A stretch of 64,000 nt of DNA from an uncultured Collinsella sp. (GCA_902472315.1 CABRNM010000006.1:9733-73732); one strand, 5' to 3'. Numbered from the stretch's first letter, positions 24,870-33,628 are shown. Notes: generated from the sequence alone by a model not told the origin. Translations and numbers: made by a program.

Positions 24870-25089
24870 CCTTCGGGATGACGATGCCCTTGTCGCCTCC
24901 GCCGAGTGCCGCCATGATGGGAGAAAGGACCGCCATCACGAGCGCCACGACCAGGCCCCTCACGCTCGGGTCCAGCACGCACCAGCCCATGATCAGGTCG
25001 ATGTTGGCGATGACCACGCCAAGGACTCCCTGCACGATCGTGCGTGCCAGTCGCCAGTACCACTCGTTGCTTGCCAGAAACTCGTTCAT
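24847..25089 (-). CDS. Phage holin-like protein, 80 aa
   Basis: A small protein with two hydrophobic helices (TIVQGVLGVVIANIDLIMGW and GLVVALVMAVLSPIMAAL) separated by a short turn, and a basic/glycine-rich tail (GGGDKGIVIPKGGANRGA). Size, topology and position just before a lysozyme start point to a holin that would open the membrane for the endolysin. The lysozyme is truncated, so the cassette is probably inactive. Confidence 0.65.
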   Translation of the reverse strand: MNEFLASNEWYWRLARTIVQGVLGVVIANIDLIMGWCVLDPSVRGLVVALVMAVLSPIMAALGGGDKGIVIPKGGANRGA

Positions 25090-25090
25090 G

Positions 25091-25309
25091 TCAGCCCACC
25101 TTTCCCTTCAAGGACTCGATGTCGTGCATCGCGACAGCCATGTCCTGCTCGAGTACGTAGGTGCGCTCCAGGACCTGGTTGTGCTTCTCGACCTTCTCCG
25201 TGAAGGCGTCGAGCTTGACCTCTATGACGGCTCTGCTCTTAGAGTTGGAAAGGATCACCCCAATCAGCGTTACGACACCAGTAATGCACGCCACGATGAT
25301 TGACTCCAT
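25091..25309 (-). CDS. XhlA-like phage membrane protein, 72 aa
   Basis: The protein begins with a membrane helix (MESIIVACITGVVTLIGVIL) and continues as a heptad-like coiled coil (AVIEVKLDAFTEKVEKHNQVLERTYVLEQDMAVAMHDIESLKGKVG). This matches the XhlA/hemolysin-type accessory proteins of phage lysis cassettes. I chose the ATG at 25309; its GGGAGG lies 11 bases upstream, inside the stem of an 11-bp hairpin at 25318-25353. Confidence 0.6.
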   Translation of the reverse strand: MESIIVACITGVVTLIGVILSNSKSRAVIEVKLDAFTEKVEKHNQVLERTYVLEQDMAVAMHDIESLKGKVG

Positions 25310-25317
25310 AAAAGAAC

Positions 25318-25353
25318 TGCCTCCCGAGATCGGCTTTTCGTCCTCGGGAGGCA
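25318..25353. repeat. 11-bp perfect inverted repeat covering a Shine-Dalgarno
   Basis: TGCCTCCCGAG (25318-25328) pairs with CTCGGGAGGCA (25343-25353). Read on the minus strand, the proximal arm contains GGGAGG, the likely ribosome site of the XhlA-like gene. The hairpin could be a former terminator or could mask translation. Confidence 0.55.
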
Positions 25354-25440
25354 ATGTCCGACCGTGTCACAAGTACGCAGATTATGCTCGGAGTTGTCGC
25401 TTGACCTTACGTTCTTCTATGCATGATGTCGAGATGCTTT

Positions 25441-26538
25441 CTACTCATCATCTGAGGTTATAAGGACGCGTGGAATCGCCTCTTCGCTCGGAACCATCTT
25501 CTTCACCAGTGCAAAACACTCAGCAAAGTCGTCGCCTGGCAGGCAAAAGACCCTATGCTTCTTTGTTCCATTGGGATATGTGACGGCAAACGTCGTTGAA
25601 CCCATGTCGGCAACAGACTCCTTGTCATCTAGCTCTAGGATACCGGTGACCTTCTCGGCAGCTTCATCGAACAGCGCACGATAGCCAAGGCCGCTTGGCT
25701 GGTATGCCCAGCTCATCGGCAAGTTATGCTCTGATATCTTACGAGGCTTGTATTTGTAGCTGATCCAATCGGGTGTGATGACAACCATGTCGGTGAATGC
25801 CTCATCAACGCTACAAAAGCCCGATTCGCCCTTGATGACGATGCGGGACATCGTAGGCATGCTAACTACAGGCAGGTGCTTGTACTCCTCAAAGAATGGA
25901 TCCTCTGAGTCATCATCAGGCTCTTGGTCATAAACAGTCACGAGCCCTCGGTCCTCTAAGTAGTCAAGCATGGCTTCAATCACATCACGTTCATCCTGCC
26001 ATTCCATAGTTTGGAAGTATTCGAGATCCTCCGCAGGCCTCGCATGGTCAGGAAACCAGTGGTTGAGAATTCGGGTTGTTTGTCGATCTAGTTCTCTTTC
26101 AAGCTCGTGCCTCTTATTCCAGTCCAGACCCTTGTACTCAGCTTCAGAAATGCCATGGATGAGCAGCGTGTCAATAAGCTGACGATAGGAATCAAGCCGT
26201 AACTGCTCCGCAAGTTTGTATGGGAATTGCTTCGGGCTCAGATAGTGCTCGCGCCAGTAGTCAAGGACTCCCTCTTCTTTCATGATGTCGAGATTGAGCG
26301 TCCATGCGTAGCGACCCGCAAGATAGTCTGGGTAGACGTCGAGCTTCTTTGCAATCTGATCCAGCAATTCGGGACGTATCGTTCCCGACTTCACCGCACG
26401 AAGTATGGTTTTCTCTGTTCTGTCAATGTCGGCATCAGCCCCAAGCTTACGTATGCTCGAGTCAAGCCGGCGTATCACCCACTTAAACCACTCGGGGTCA
26501 ATTTTCTCTCCAAAAGCATCAGTCTCAGCATTGTTCAT
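25441..26538 (-). CDS. Large unknown regulator-like protein, 365 aa
   Basis: I do not recognise a family for the whole protein. The N-terminal part (DRTEKTILRAVKSGTIRPELLDQIAKKLDVYPDYLAGRYAWTL, about 40-83) resembles the end of an XRE-type HTH region. The middle is acidic and helical (EWQDERDVIEAMLDYLEDRG, DQEPDDDSEDPFFEEY), and the C-terminal third is mixed alpha/beta. AAAGGAG lies before the ATG at 26538. It is divergent from a small membrane protein at 26704, with repeated GTACGGACAT sites between them, suggesting a regulator-target pair. Confidence 0.65.
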   Translation of the reverse strand: MNNAETDAFGEKIDPEWFKWVIRRLDSSIRKLGADADIDRTEKTILRAVKSGTIRPELLDQIAKKLDVYPDYLAGRYAWTLNLDIMKEEGVLDYWREHYLSPKQFPYKLAEQLRLDSYRQLIDTLLIHGISEAEYKGLDWNKRHELERELDRQTTRILNHWFPDHARPAEDLEYFQTMEWQDERDVIEAMLDYLEDRGLVTVYDQEPDDDSEDPFFEEYKHLPVVSMPTMSRIVIKGESGFCSVDEAFTDMVVITPDWISYKYKPRKISEHNLPMSWAYQPSGLGYRALFDEAAEKVTGILELDDKESVADMGSTTFAVTYPNGTKKHRVFCLPGDDFAECFALVKKMVPSEEAIPRVLITSDDE

Positions 26539-26551
26539 CTTGACTCCTTTA

Positions 26552-26685
26552 GTACGGACATTTTGGTGTCCTAATGGCTGTTCACAGAACACAGCATTTC
26601 GTACTACCGTGAATTATGTGGCCACGAGGTACGGACATCAAGCCGTGTAATCAATGCAAAACGCTAACGGGCTCCATGTGAGCCC
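26552..26685. promoter_or_regulatory. Divergent control region with repeated GTACGGACAT
   Basis: GTACGGACAT occurs at 26552-26561 and 26629-26638 in the gap between the starts at 26538 and 26704. The gap also holds GGACA/TGTCC, TGTTC/GAACA and a GGGCTC/GAGCCC hairpin near 26669-26685. Operator function is inferred from position. Confidence 0.5.
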
Positions 26686-26703
26686 TAGAACGGAGAACTA
26701 ACA

Positions 26704-27051
26704 ATGGCGACTAACACGCTGGTACCGCATTACGAGGACAATGACATGGATCGCAAGGATCTCGCCGACTTCGCCAAGCAGAGCATGGATAAGGCCATGG
26801 ACACCAATCACTCTGTTGTCATGCGCCAGATGGAAGTCCTGAGCATGCAGGCCGACGAGACGCAGGCCCTGCTCCAGAGCGGCAATCTGACCGACGAACA
26901 GTTCGATAAGGTCATGCAGGAGTCTGAGAAGATTCGACAGGCGATGTCCGATACCACGACGAAGCTGCATAAGTCGAACTTCGAGTTGGTTGTGGGCACC
27001 TGTGCCGTGCTGTTCTTTGGCGGTCTGTTTTTTACGCTTCGCGCTGCTTAG
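26704..27051 (+). CDS. Tail-anchored small membrane protein, 115 aa
   Basis: An acidic, helical cytoplasmic part (residues 1-92, with MQVLSMQ-like and QESEKIRQAMSDTTTKLHKSN coiled-coil segments) ends in one membrane helix, FELVVGTCAVLFFGGLFFTLRAA. ACGGAG lies before the ATG. No family is recognised. Single-helix tail-anchored proteins next to an HTH regulator and a restriction system can be immunity or effector proteins; no direct evidence supports either here. Confidence 0.65.
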   Translation: MATNTLVPHYEDNDMDRKDLADFAKQSMDKAMDTNHSVVMRQMEVLSMQADETQALLQSGNLTDEQFDKVMQESEKIRQAMSDTTTKLHKSNFELVVGTCAVLFFGGLFFTLRAA

Positions 27052-27277
27052 CCGGCATGTATGAGGGGTGATTAATCCATTGTCCCTCATACATGTTTTC
27101 ATGCCGAGATGTTGCATTCCAACGTGCTTGCAGCATCTATGCGGAAGTGCGCGTGTTCCGTCTTGCTGCTGGCCCACACCGTGCCATATCCGACGACAAG
27201 TCCCTCACTGGGAAAGATGGTCGCAACTCTATCGTCCGTCTTCATCGCTGTGTATCTCAATGGTGAGGCTCAAGTTG

Positions 27278-27703
27278 TTACTCATCGCTGCCTTTGTCAT
27301 CAATCTCGCGCAGACGCAAAAGCCAGCGTCTCATGCTCCCGTCCCCAAAGAAGCCGAGCAGTGCCCCATCGCAGAAGCGTTCTGCTCTCACGGCTCCGAG
27401 CAGAAGCGCCATCACCGCCTGGCCGTCAAGTTCCGATACATCTGCCCCAGACATTGCTTGGCTGCTCCACTCGAGTCCGTTGCGTTCAAGTATGTCATGG
27501 TAATGCGTGAGCTCGTACTCTGAATGCTCGTCGACGAAGTCGTAGATTGCCTGTTCAACGTCAGCAACCGTCGTTCCGTAATTCACGTAGGGCATCTTGA
27601 TTGGGTCGTTCATGGTGCCCTTGCTCTCTCGGTCTACAACCCAGTTGCCAAATCCCTCGGCATTCTCAATCGCAGGCAGATGTTTTGTCAGGCTCTCAAA
27701 CAT
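27278..27703 (-). CDS. DUF6508 family protein
   Basis: A 141-aa protein with the DUF6508 layout: GFGNWVVDRESKGTMNDPIKMPYVNYGTTVADVEQAIYDFVDEHSEYELTHYHDIL is the core at about 19-75, followed by a helical C-terminal part (GQAVMALLLGAVRAERFCDGALLGFFGDGSMRRWLLRL). The function of the family is unknown. Its start overlaps the McrC-like stop by 8 bp, so it is translated from the same message as the restriction genes. Confidence 0.75.
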   Translation of the reverse strand: MFESLTKHLPAIENAEGFGNWVVDRESKGTMNDPIKMPYVNYGTTVADVEQAIYDFVDEHSEYELTHYHDILERNGLEWSSQAMSGADVSELDGQAVMALLLGAVRAERFCDGALLGFFGDGSMRRWLLRLREIDDKGSDE

Positions 27704-28751
27704 AAGCCGCCTCTGTTGAGAAATGAGCTTCAGCAATACCGTCGAGCTGCGAACGTATTGTCTCGAAGGGCTGGTTCAGGTCCAATGTCCTCACGCTTAT
27801 CTGGTTACCGCTCATCTGATACACACCATCAGGCTGCACGTCTTCGTCGGTCTTGGCGTAGAGCAGCATGCCCGACACGCTATGCTGGTCGTGAGTGCTG
27901 GCGAGCTCCGCTTCCTTGTTCTTCACGTAGGTGAAGATCTGGTACAGGTTTCCGGAGTGGACGCTTCGCTTGTCGAACTCCTGTTGCGTCGTGTGACTGT
28001 AGTACTTCGCGTCGATGATGAGGACGGTCCTGCCCCGTGTGAGCGTTATGTCGGTGTGCATGGCGGGGAGCATATCGCCGAAGCCGTCGTCGAGTGCCCA
28101 GCTGATGTACGGCGCCCCTGCGGAAAGCTCTGGGTGCTCACGTCTGTAGTACTCGAGGATGAACTTCTCGTACAGGTGGCTCATTCGCTGCTCGTCGAGG
28201 AAGTCCATCATGCGGAGACTCCCGCTCTCCCGCGTCTGGAGAAGGCCCTTCGCGACCAGCCAGCACACGTTCATGAGCATACGATAAGTCTGGTTGTTCC
28301 GGTCGAAGCGCATGTGCCAGTCTTCGCCCGAAAGGTTCACGTCTTCCACGTCCACGAAGTACGGAAGCAGCCGTCTAAGTGCCTTCTTGCGCGCCTTGTC
28401 GATGTCCGAGCGAATCAAGAGCATGATCGTCGCCTTGAGGATGCGGTTCATGCGCGTGTCCGTGCTGAACTCGTCGTAGCTGCAAATCAGCTGCCTGCGC
28501 AGAATTGAGCGCGTCTTCAAGGACTCGGACAGCTCAATCTTGCCCCTCGGTGAGGAGAGCATATCCTTGCGGTCGACGTACTCTCGGCCAAGACCGCGCT
28601 TGAGCTGCAGGCTCACGCCCCGTGACAGTATCTCGGCGAGGAGGTCGGCGGTGTTGTCGAACTCCTCGGCTGCGATGTCGCGGTAGCCCTGCCCTTGCAG
28701 CGTTTGGAACGCATAGGCGAGCATGTGGTAGATGTTCTGTATCCGGATCAC
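27696..28751 (-). CDS. McrC-like restriction subunit
   Basis: A 351-aa nuclease partner of McrB. The protein starts at a GTG at 28751 as (V)IRIQNIYHMLAYAFQTLQ, the typical McrC opening, and this GTG overlaps the frame-corrected McrB stop as GTGA. The PD-(D/E)xK nuclease core is visible late in the protein: MHTDITLTRGRTVLIIDAKYY. McrBC systems cut DNA carrying modified cytosine and act against phage or foreign DNA. A longer frame from 28781 is less likely. Confidence 0.87.
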   Translation of the reverse strand: MIRIQNIYHMLAYAFQTLQGQGYRDIAAEEFDNTADLLAEILSRGVSLQLKRGLGREYVDRKDMLSSPRGKIELSESLKTRSILRRQLICSYDEFSTDTRMNRILKATIMLLIRSDIDKARKKALRRLLPYFVDVEDVNLSGEDWHMRFDRNNQTYRMLMNVCWLVAKGLLQTRESGSLRMMDFLDEQRMSHLYEKFILEYYRREHPELSAGAPYISWALDDGFGDMLPAMHTDITLTRGRTVLIIDAKYYSHTTQQEFDKRSVHSGNLYQIFTYVKNKEAELASTHDQHSVSGMLLYAKTDEDVQPDGVYQMSGNQISVRTLDLNQPFETIRSQLDGIAEAHFSTEAAYV

Positions 28752-30927
28752 CGGATTGACCTGCGCAACTTGCCGGCCCACTCGTCGACCTTGGTGGGCT
28801 CGTCGAACCAGTACTCGCGCAACATCGGCACGAGCTCGTAGTTGCGATTGCTGAGAGCTTATCGTCCGTCACGTCGTCCGGGGACATGCGGCAGAAGCAG
28901 CTATGGCCGATGCAGAAGCCGTCTCCCAGCGACTCGTCGGACGCGATCGCCTCGTTCAGCTTCACGACGCAAGAGATGAGCCTATCGAACTTCTCACTGG
29001 CAAGTCCCTCCTGATAGGTGATGAAGCTCTTCGCATCGAAGGCGGGACGGAGGTCGAAGAACGCGAAGCGGCGGCGCAGGGCGTAGTCGAGCATGGCGAG
29101 CGAGCGGTCCGCTGTGTTCATCATGCCAATGAGGTATACGTTGCTCGGGACGTAGAACAGCTCGTGCGAGTAGAGGAGCTGCAGCGTGTTCCTGGGCCCG
29201 CGCTTGTCGTTCTCGATGAGCATGAAAAGCTCGCCGAAAATCTTCGAGAGGTTGCCACGGTTGATTTCGTCGATGATGAAGAAGTAGTCGTTGTCAGAAT
29301 CGTCCTTCGCATTCTTGCAGAAGTTGTAGAACGCGCCCTTCTCGAGGTCGAAGCCCTGCGCGTTCGGGCGGAACCCCTCTATGAAGTCTTCGTAGCTGTA
29401 GCTCTGGTGGAACTGCACCATCATCACACGCTCGGCGTCCTTTACGCCCATCATGGAGTAGGCCAGGCGCTTTGCGGCGAAGGTCTTGCCCACGCCTGGG
29501 GCACCCTGCAGGATGATGTTCTTCTTCGCGCGCAGGACGTTGACGAGGGCCCTGTAGTGCTCGCCGTCCATGTAGACCTCCGAGAGGAAGTCCTCGGACG
29601 TGTACGCTGGGTATTCAACCTCCTCCGTGTCTTCCTCGACTTCGCCGCCCTCGTCCTCGAAGAACGAGTTGAGCTTCTCAACGAGGTCGGGATAGGCGGT
29701 GATGTCCGTCAGGGTCTTCATGGCGAGGAGGTCTTCCGTGTGCCACTCTCCTCTGTTCGTCCAGCGTACCCTGCGGATGTTCGGATAGGAGTCGCCATTT
29801 TCGTCGAATTGGTAATTCCCCTCAACGATGCCGCGACCAATAATCACGCTGCGGCCCCGCTTAGCAAAGACAACGTCACCCGGCTTGATCTCGCGCGAGA
29901 ACTGCCAGAGCGCAAGCGCGGAGTTCTTCTGCGAGTACTTGCTACTGTACAGGGTGCGCAGGTTTTTGCGGATATCTTCCTTGCTGGCGTATTTCTCGAC
30001 GTTGCCGAGCTTGCTCCAACCGACGCCCATTACGCCACGTGCGTAGAAGTCATCCCACCTCGCGGCACCGTCTCCCGGGGAGTAGGTCCAGTAATGTGTG
30101 GTCTTGACCCCCTCGTCTCCAAGGGAATTTTCTTCCGCCTTCTCGGCTGCAGCCTTCTCGGCGACCTTTCTCTCACGGTTGACGCGCTCAGACTCCACGA
30201 AGGCGGCAGCCGTCAGCGAGGGGAAGTCTGCGTACGGGCATTCGTTGCTTCCGAGCTCTGATTTGACAGTATCGCAAATAGCGAGATAGCGTTCTCCGTC
30301 GTGAATCGGTGAGCCCTTCTCCTTTGGCGCTATGCCGGCAATGGTGGAGCCAGCCTTTGCCACGTCGGCCATGAACCAACGGTTGCGCGAGTCCAGGCTG
30401 ATGAAGTTGTAGGGCCTCGCCCAGTAGAGGCCCATGGTGAGCTTCCAGCCAAGTGCGAACTGGATGACGGCGGTATCGAATGCCTCGACGAAGGCCTTCC
30501 GGGTTTCCTCGTTGTCGTCGGCGGCCAGTGCAAGTTCGGCCTCGAAAACATGCCAAAGGTTATCGATGTCATTCTCGCCGCGCCGGTCGTCGTTGGCGAA
30601 GGCATAGAAGGTCGCGTTGAGGTTGTTGAGCACGGGGATGCCCTTGAAGTCCGTGGGCTGATCTGCCCCAATGTCGAACACCTCGGCGATGCCGGCGATG
30701 ATCTTTTGCCGGTTTGCGTCTGTGATGCCCTTGTTGAAGAGGCCGAAGACGGTGAACGGATCGATGTCTTGGAGCTCATCTGCCTCAAGCTTAGGGAGAC
30801 TCATCCCGATCGATTCATAGACAGTTGCTAGCTTGTTTATCAAATCGTCGCGCCTGTCTCGATAGGTCAGCAGCTTGTCAGATAACTCTTCATAAAAGCT
30901 AATCCAAGTAAATTTTGTGCTGGTCAT
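28748..30927 (-). CDS. McrB-like AAA+ GTPase with C-terminal frameshift
   Basis: An NTP-driven motor that moves McrC along DNA. The N-terminal half (about 1-230) is helical. A PUA/EVE-like recognition domain follows at about 270-430 (HYWTYSPGDGAARWDDFYARG, then KRGRSVIIGRGIV). The AAA+ domain has Walker A GAPGVGKT near 473-480, Walker B FFIIDEINRGN near 550, and NTADRSLAMLDYALRRRF near 602. Near 28855-28865 the reading frame slips: the conserved ending NYELVPMLREYWFDEP lies in another frame, which stops at 28748 and overlaps McrC as GTGA. Without correction the protein would carry an unrelated tail to 28534. Confidence 0.85.
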
Positions 30928-30939
30928 TATAGTCACTGC

Positions 30940-31278
30940 CTATCTTGTGCCTCTGCCAAGGCGCCTTGCTTTCAATGTCTTTCCATATGCGTCTACATGC
31001 GCGACAGGTATCTTATCGAATCTAAGTACACCAACGAGTATCTTTGCATCAATGTAATCCAACGCTTCGTCGATATTGCGCCCATTTCTTACTACTCCGT
31101 CAATTATGCTGATAACGTTTCTTTTTAGCTCGGGATTAATGTTCAATAGACCGGTATTGAGAACATGGATATTGCCAACTTTCTTGGGCAGAATCTCAAG
31201 CACACCGCCCCACAGCTTCTGCCGTAAAGCTCCGTGAATGCGAACGCAATGCTGTTGTAATAGGCGATAATAGAACAG
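30940..31278 (-). pseudogene. C-terminal relic of an N6-adenine DNA methyltransferase
   Basis: Two frames together read IIAYYNSIAFAFTELYGRS and GGVLEILPKKVGNIHVLN, the end of a type I/II-style adenine methyltransferase. A missing G in the run at about 31206-31210 separates them. The catalytic part is absent. The relic lies directly upstream of the McrB-like gene in the same direction, so the McrBC operon may once have followed a methyltransferase gene. Confidence 0.6.
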
Positions 31279-31307
31279 ACGTTCGATAAAATAATATAAT
31301 ATCAGAT

Positions 31308-31341
31308 AGCGGGCACGGTTTCAATCGAATCCGTGTCCGCT
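31308..31341. terminator. Inverted repeat between defence genes and methyltransferase cluster
   Basis: AGCGGGCACGG and CCGTGTCCGCT form an 11-bp stem with one mismatch, in an AT-rich gap. It could end transcription of the methyltransferase cluster reading leftward. Confidence 0.45.
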
Positions 31342-31426
31342 GCTGTATGTGTGCCCTTGCACGCCCAATATGTGCCGTAAAAGCCGTCTTCTTCAACGTC
31401 AAAGTGAATGCGCTTCATTTTGCTTC

Positions 31427-32257
31427 TCAAAATGATATTTTCACGATTTGCATTTTCATCCCGTTGTCACCGACCCTTGCGAGAAACCGGAAAAAGCCGC
31501 TGACAGAAGGGTCTCTCAAATCGTTGTAGCCCAGCATATAGCCGCGACTTGTGACCTGCAGACGGCTGTTCCACGTGCCGATTTCCTTGGCGGCATCCGA
31601 AACCGCAAAATATGCCCCCACATCCTTGATTTTTGCAGTCCTAAGCCATGTTTTTGCGATCATCTTTACTGCCGTCCGATTGGCAGCATCAAAGACCAGC
31701 ACACCGCATGGGAAAGCGTTCGCCATTCCCCGCACCAGTTCCCGGACCTCTTGGGTCAGAAAGTAATAGAACACCCCGGAGGCAAAGAACACCGCCCCGC
31801 CGGAGGCATCGATTTTGCCAAACCATGCGGTGTCTTTCAGGTCGCAGGGGATATTTTGTTCCCGATCCCCGGCGGGCAGTAGCTGCTGCCGCAAGGCAAT
31901 CACATCCGGGAAGTCCAGATTGTAGATCTTGCATCTACCGTTGTCGCAGGTTCTGCCGGTGTTGTCCAACCCGCAGCCCAGATTGACCACCGCCGCATTG
32001 GGATGGCCTTTCAGGTAATCCCGCACCTCGAAAGCAAGGTCACTCTGCCGCATGGCCACCTCCAGCGCACCAAAGCGCTGCATCAGGCTGCGGGAGTTTT
32101 TCTCTGCCTCTGAAAAGTCGTAGTCGATCCTGTCGAGCAGGCGAACCGCTGTTTCATCCCTGTAAAGGTTCGGGTACAGCTCCGTACACAGCTTTCGGGA
32201 ATACAGCGGGAGGATCAGCGTCTCTTGCACGGTGTTTTTCTCAATTTTACATTTCAT
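31427..32257 (-). CDS. TcmP/leucine-carboxyl-methyltransferase-type SAM methyltransferase
   Basis: A 276-aa protein of the PPM/LCMT superfamily that includes TcmP O-methyltransferases. The SAM site AAVVNLGCGLDNTGRTCD at about residues 88-105 and the acidic YNLDFPDVIALRQQLLP stretch are typical. Substrate unknown; small-molecule carboxyl or hydroxyl O-methylation is expected. It is the last of three methyltransferase genes in one direction, with codon use and GC lower than the Coriobacteria genes around it, suggesting transfer from a Firmicute. Confidence 0.85.
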   Translation of the reverse strand: MKCKIEKNTVQETLILPLYSRKLCTELYPNLYRDETAVRLLDRIDYDFSEAEKNSRSLMQRFGALEVAMRQSDLAFEVRDYLKGHPNAAVVNLGCGLDNTGRTCDNGRCKIYNLDFPDVIALRQQLLPAGDREQNIPCDLKDTAWFGKIDASGGAVFFASGVFYYFLTQEVRELVRGMANAFPCGVLVFDAANRTAVKMIAKTWLRTAKIKDVGAYFAVSDAAKEIGTWNSRLQVTSRGYMLGYNDLRDPSVSGFFRFLARVGDNGMKMQIVKISF

Positions 32258-32268
32258 AGGTTTCTTCC

Positions 32269-32400
32269 TCAGTGAATAAAAACTGTCATAATTGCCGCCA
32301 GCACAGCCGCTATGACCGTCATGCCTATCGCCATGTGCAGGATGGATGCAAAAATGCCCGTGCTTGATACCCTTACTTCCGCGCCGTGACGCAGAGCCAC
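32269..32400 (-). CDS. Possible 43-aa membrane peptide
   Basis: A GTG-started frame overlaps the 3' end of the middle methyltransferase gene and ends 12 bases before the next one. It holds one membrane helix (HMAIGMTVIAAVLAAIMTVFIH). It might be a real small protein of the cluster or chance coding. Confidence 0.35.
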   Translation of the reverse strand: MALRHGAEVRVSSTGIFASILHMAIGMTVIAAVLAAIMTVFIH

Positions 32401-32978
32401 CTTTTCTTTTTGCGTATCTGCACCTCGTGAAAACCCGCCTGCTCCAGACACGCCTTTAATTCAATGTCCTTGTAGATGGTCATGCCGCCAATGATCTCCG
32501 TCCACCTTTCGTCCTTGTCCGTATCGCCATTGCTCTCGTTGCAGATAAGAATTGTCCCGCCTGGCTTCAGCGTCCGCCGGACCTCACGGAAGCATCGGGG
32601 CAAATCAGGCCAAAAATAGACGGTCTCAAAGGCCGTGACAGCATCGAAACAGCTATACTCAAACGCCATATCCGCCACACTGCCTTGCAGAACGGCGCAA
32701 CGCCCCTCCTGAATTGCAATTCGGTTGAGCTTTCTAGTCTTCTCCACGCTGACGGGTGAATAGTCGATGCCCTTGACGACGCCATGCGGGCATTTTTTCA
32801 GCAGCCGTTTTATGTTCGCCCCGCCGCCGCAGCCGCAATCCAGCACCTTGGCATTTGGCGCAAGTCGTAGAAATCGAAGTCCCCACCGCGCCACAGGGCT
32901 GTGGCCCAGATTCATCATGGCAACCATAAGTTTTCCGCCGAGGCCCACGGGCTTGCGGGTGTTTTCAAAGAACGACAT
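32373..32978 (-). CDS. Class I SAM methyltransferase (Methyltransf_11 type)
   Basis: A 201-aa protein with motif I VLDCGCGGGANIKRLL near 46-61, an acidic motif II ending (VKGIDYSPVSVEKT), and the post-I segment FDAVTAFETVYFWPDL. RRTLKPGGTILICNE follows. CGGAGGGG lies before the ATG at 32978. It is the middle gene of three coupled methyltransferase genes and overlaps the next one upstream by 14 bp. Substrate not predictable from sequence. Confidence 0.87.
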   Translation of the reverse strand: MSFFENTRKPVGLGGKLMVAMMNLGHSPVARWGLRFLRLAPNAKVLDCGCGGGANIKRLLKKCPHGVVKGIDYSPVSVEKTRKLNRIAIQEGRCAVLQGSVADMAFEYSCFDAVTAFETVYFWPDLPRCFREVRRTLKPGGTILICNESNGDTDKDERWTEIIGGMTIYKDIELKACLEQAGFHEVQIRKKKRWLCVTARK

Positions 32979-33594
32979 CTGGCCCCTCCGATTTCGTGCA
33001 TTCCGCATAGGTCAACGGGAACGAGGCCTTCAGCACCGCGCTTTTCTGCACCGCCCAGCCGTTTTGACGCAGGAAACGTAGGTATTCCTCGCTTGTCCAT
33101 CTGCTGTGGAGAGGGAATCCCGCCATACTCATGAAAAAGGCTTTTGCCTTGCCGGAAACCGAGTTCCCCGCGTGGGTGAAGGTTGGAGCGATGAGCACGC
33201 CGTCGTCCTTCAGCACCCGCCTGATTTCATGTAGGGCCTTTTCCGGATGCGGCACTATGTGAAGCGCGTTGGACGCGATCACCACATCAAAGGACTTCTG
33301 TGCATAGGGCAGGCGGAACATATCTTGTACGGAAAAGTGCAGCTTTGCGGATTGATTGTCCCGCTTTGCTTCAAGGATCATCTTTGCAGAAGCGTCCGTA
33401 GCCTCGATGTGCGCCGCCGCATTTACGATGCTCTTTGCGATAAGCCCCGTGCCGGTGGCAACCTCCAGTACGGTTTTTGCTTTCACTACCGGCCGGATCA
33501 GCCCATACATCTTCTCATACGCCGCCCGGTCGTTTCGCATGAAACGGTCATACCGACCGGCGTTCTTATCCCAGAAACCCTCGCGTTCGTGCAT
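32965..33594 (-). CDS. Class I SAM methyltransferase, first of a three-gene cluster
   Basis: A 209-aa protein beginning MHEREGFWDKNAGRYDRFMRNDRAAYEKMY, with motif I VLEVATGTGLIAKSIV near 43-58, IEATDASAKMI, FDVVIASNALHIVPHPEKAL and RRVLKDDGVLIAPTFTH. This matches the UbiE-like small-molecule methyltransferase group. I prefer the ATG at 33594 over a TTG at 33609. A small dyad 20 bp upstream may be its operator. Confidence 0.87.
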   Translation of the reverse strand: MHEREGFWDKNAGRYDRFMRNDRAAYEKMYGLIRPVVKAKTVLEVATGTGLIAKSIVNAAAHIEATDASAKMILEAKRDNQSAKLHFSVQDMFRLPYAQKSFDVVIASNALHIVPHPEKALHEIRRVLKDDGVLIAPTFTHAGNSVSGKAKAFFMSMAGFPLHSRWTSEEYLRFLRQNGWAVQKSAVLKASFPLTYAECTKSEGPDVVL

Positions 33595-33612
33595 GGCTGT
33601 CGCCCCCAAACA

Positions 33613-33628
33613 GTTAGAGCCATCTAAC
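33613..33628. promoter_or_regulatory. Dyad GTTAGA/TCTAAC upstream of methyltransferases
   Basis: GTTAGA, four bases, TCTAAC, 19 bp before the first methyltransferase ATG, in an AT-rich segment that may hold the promoter. No matching regulator gene is nearby. Confidence 0.4.
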
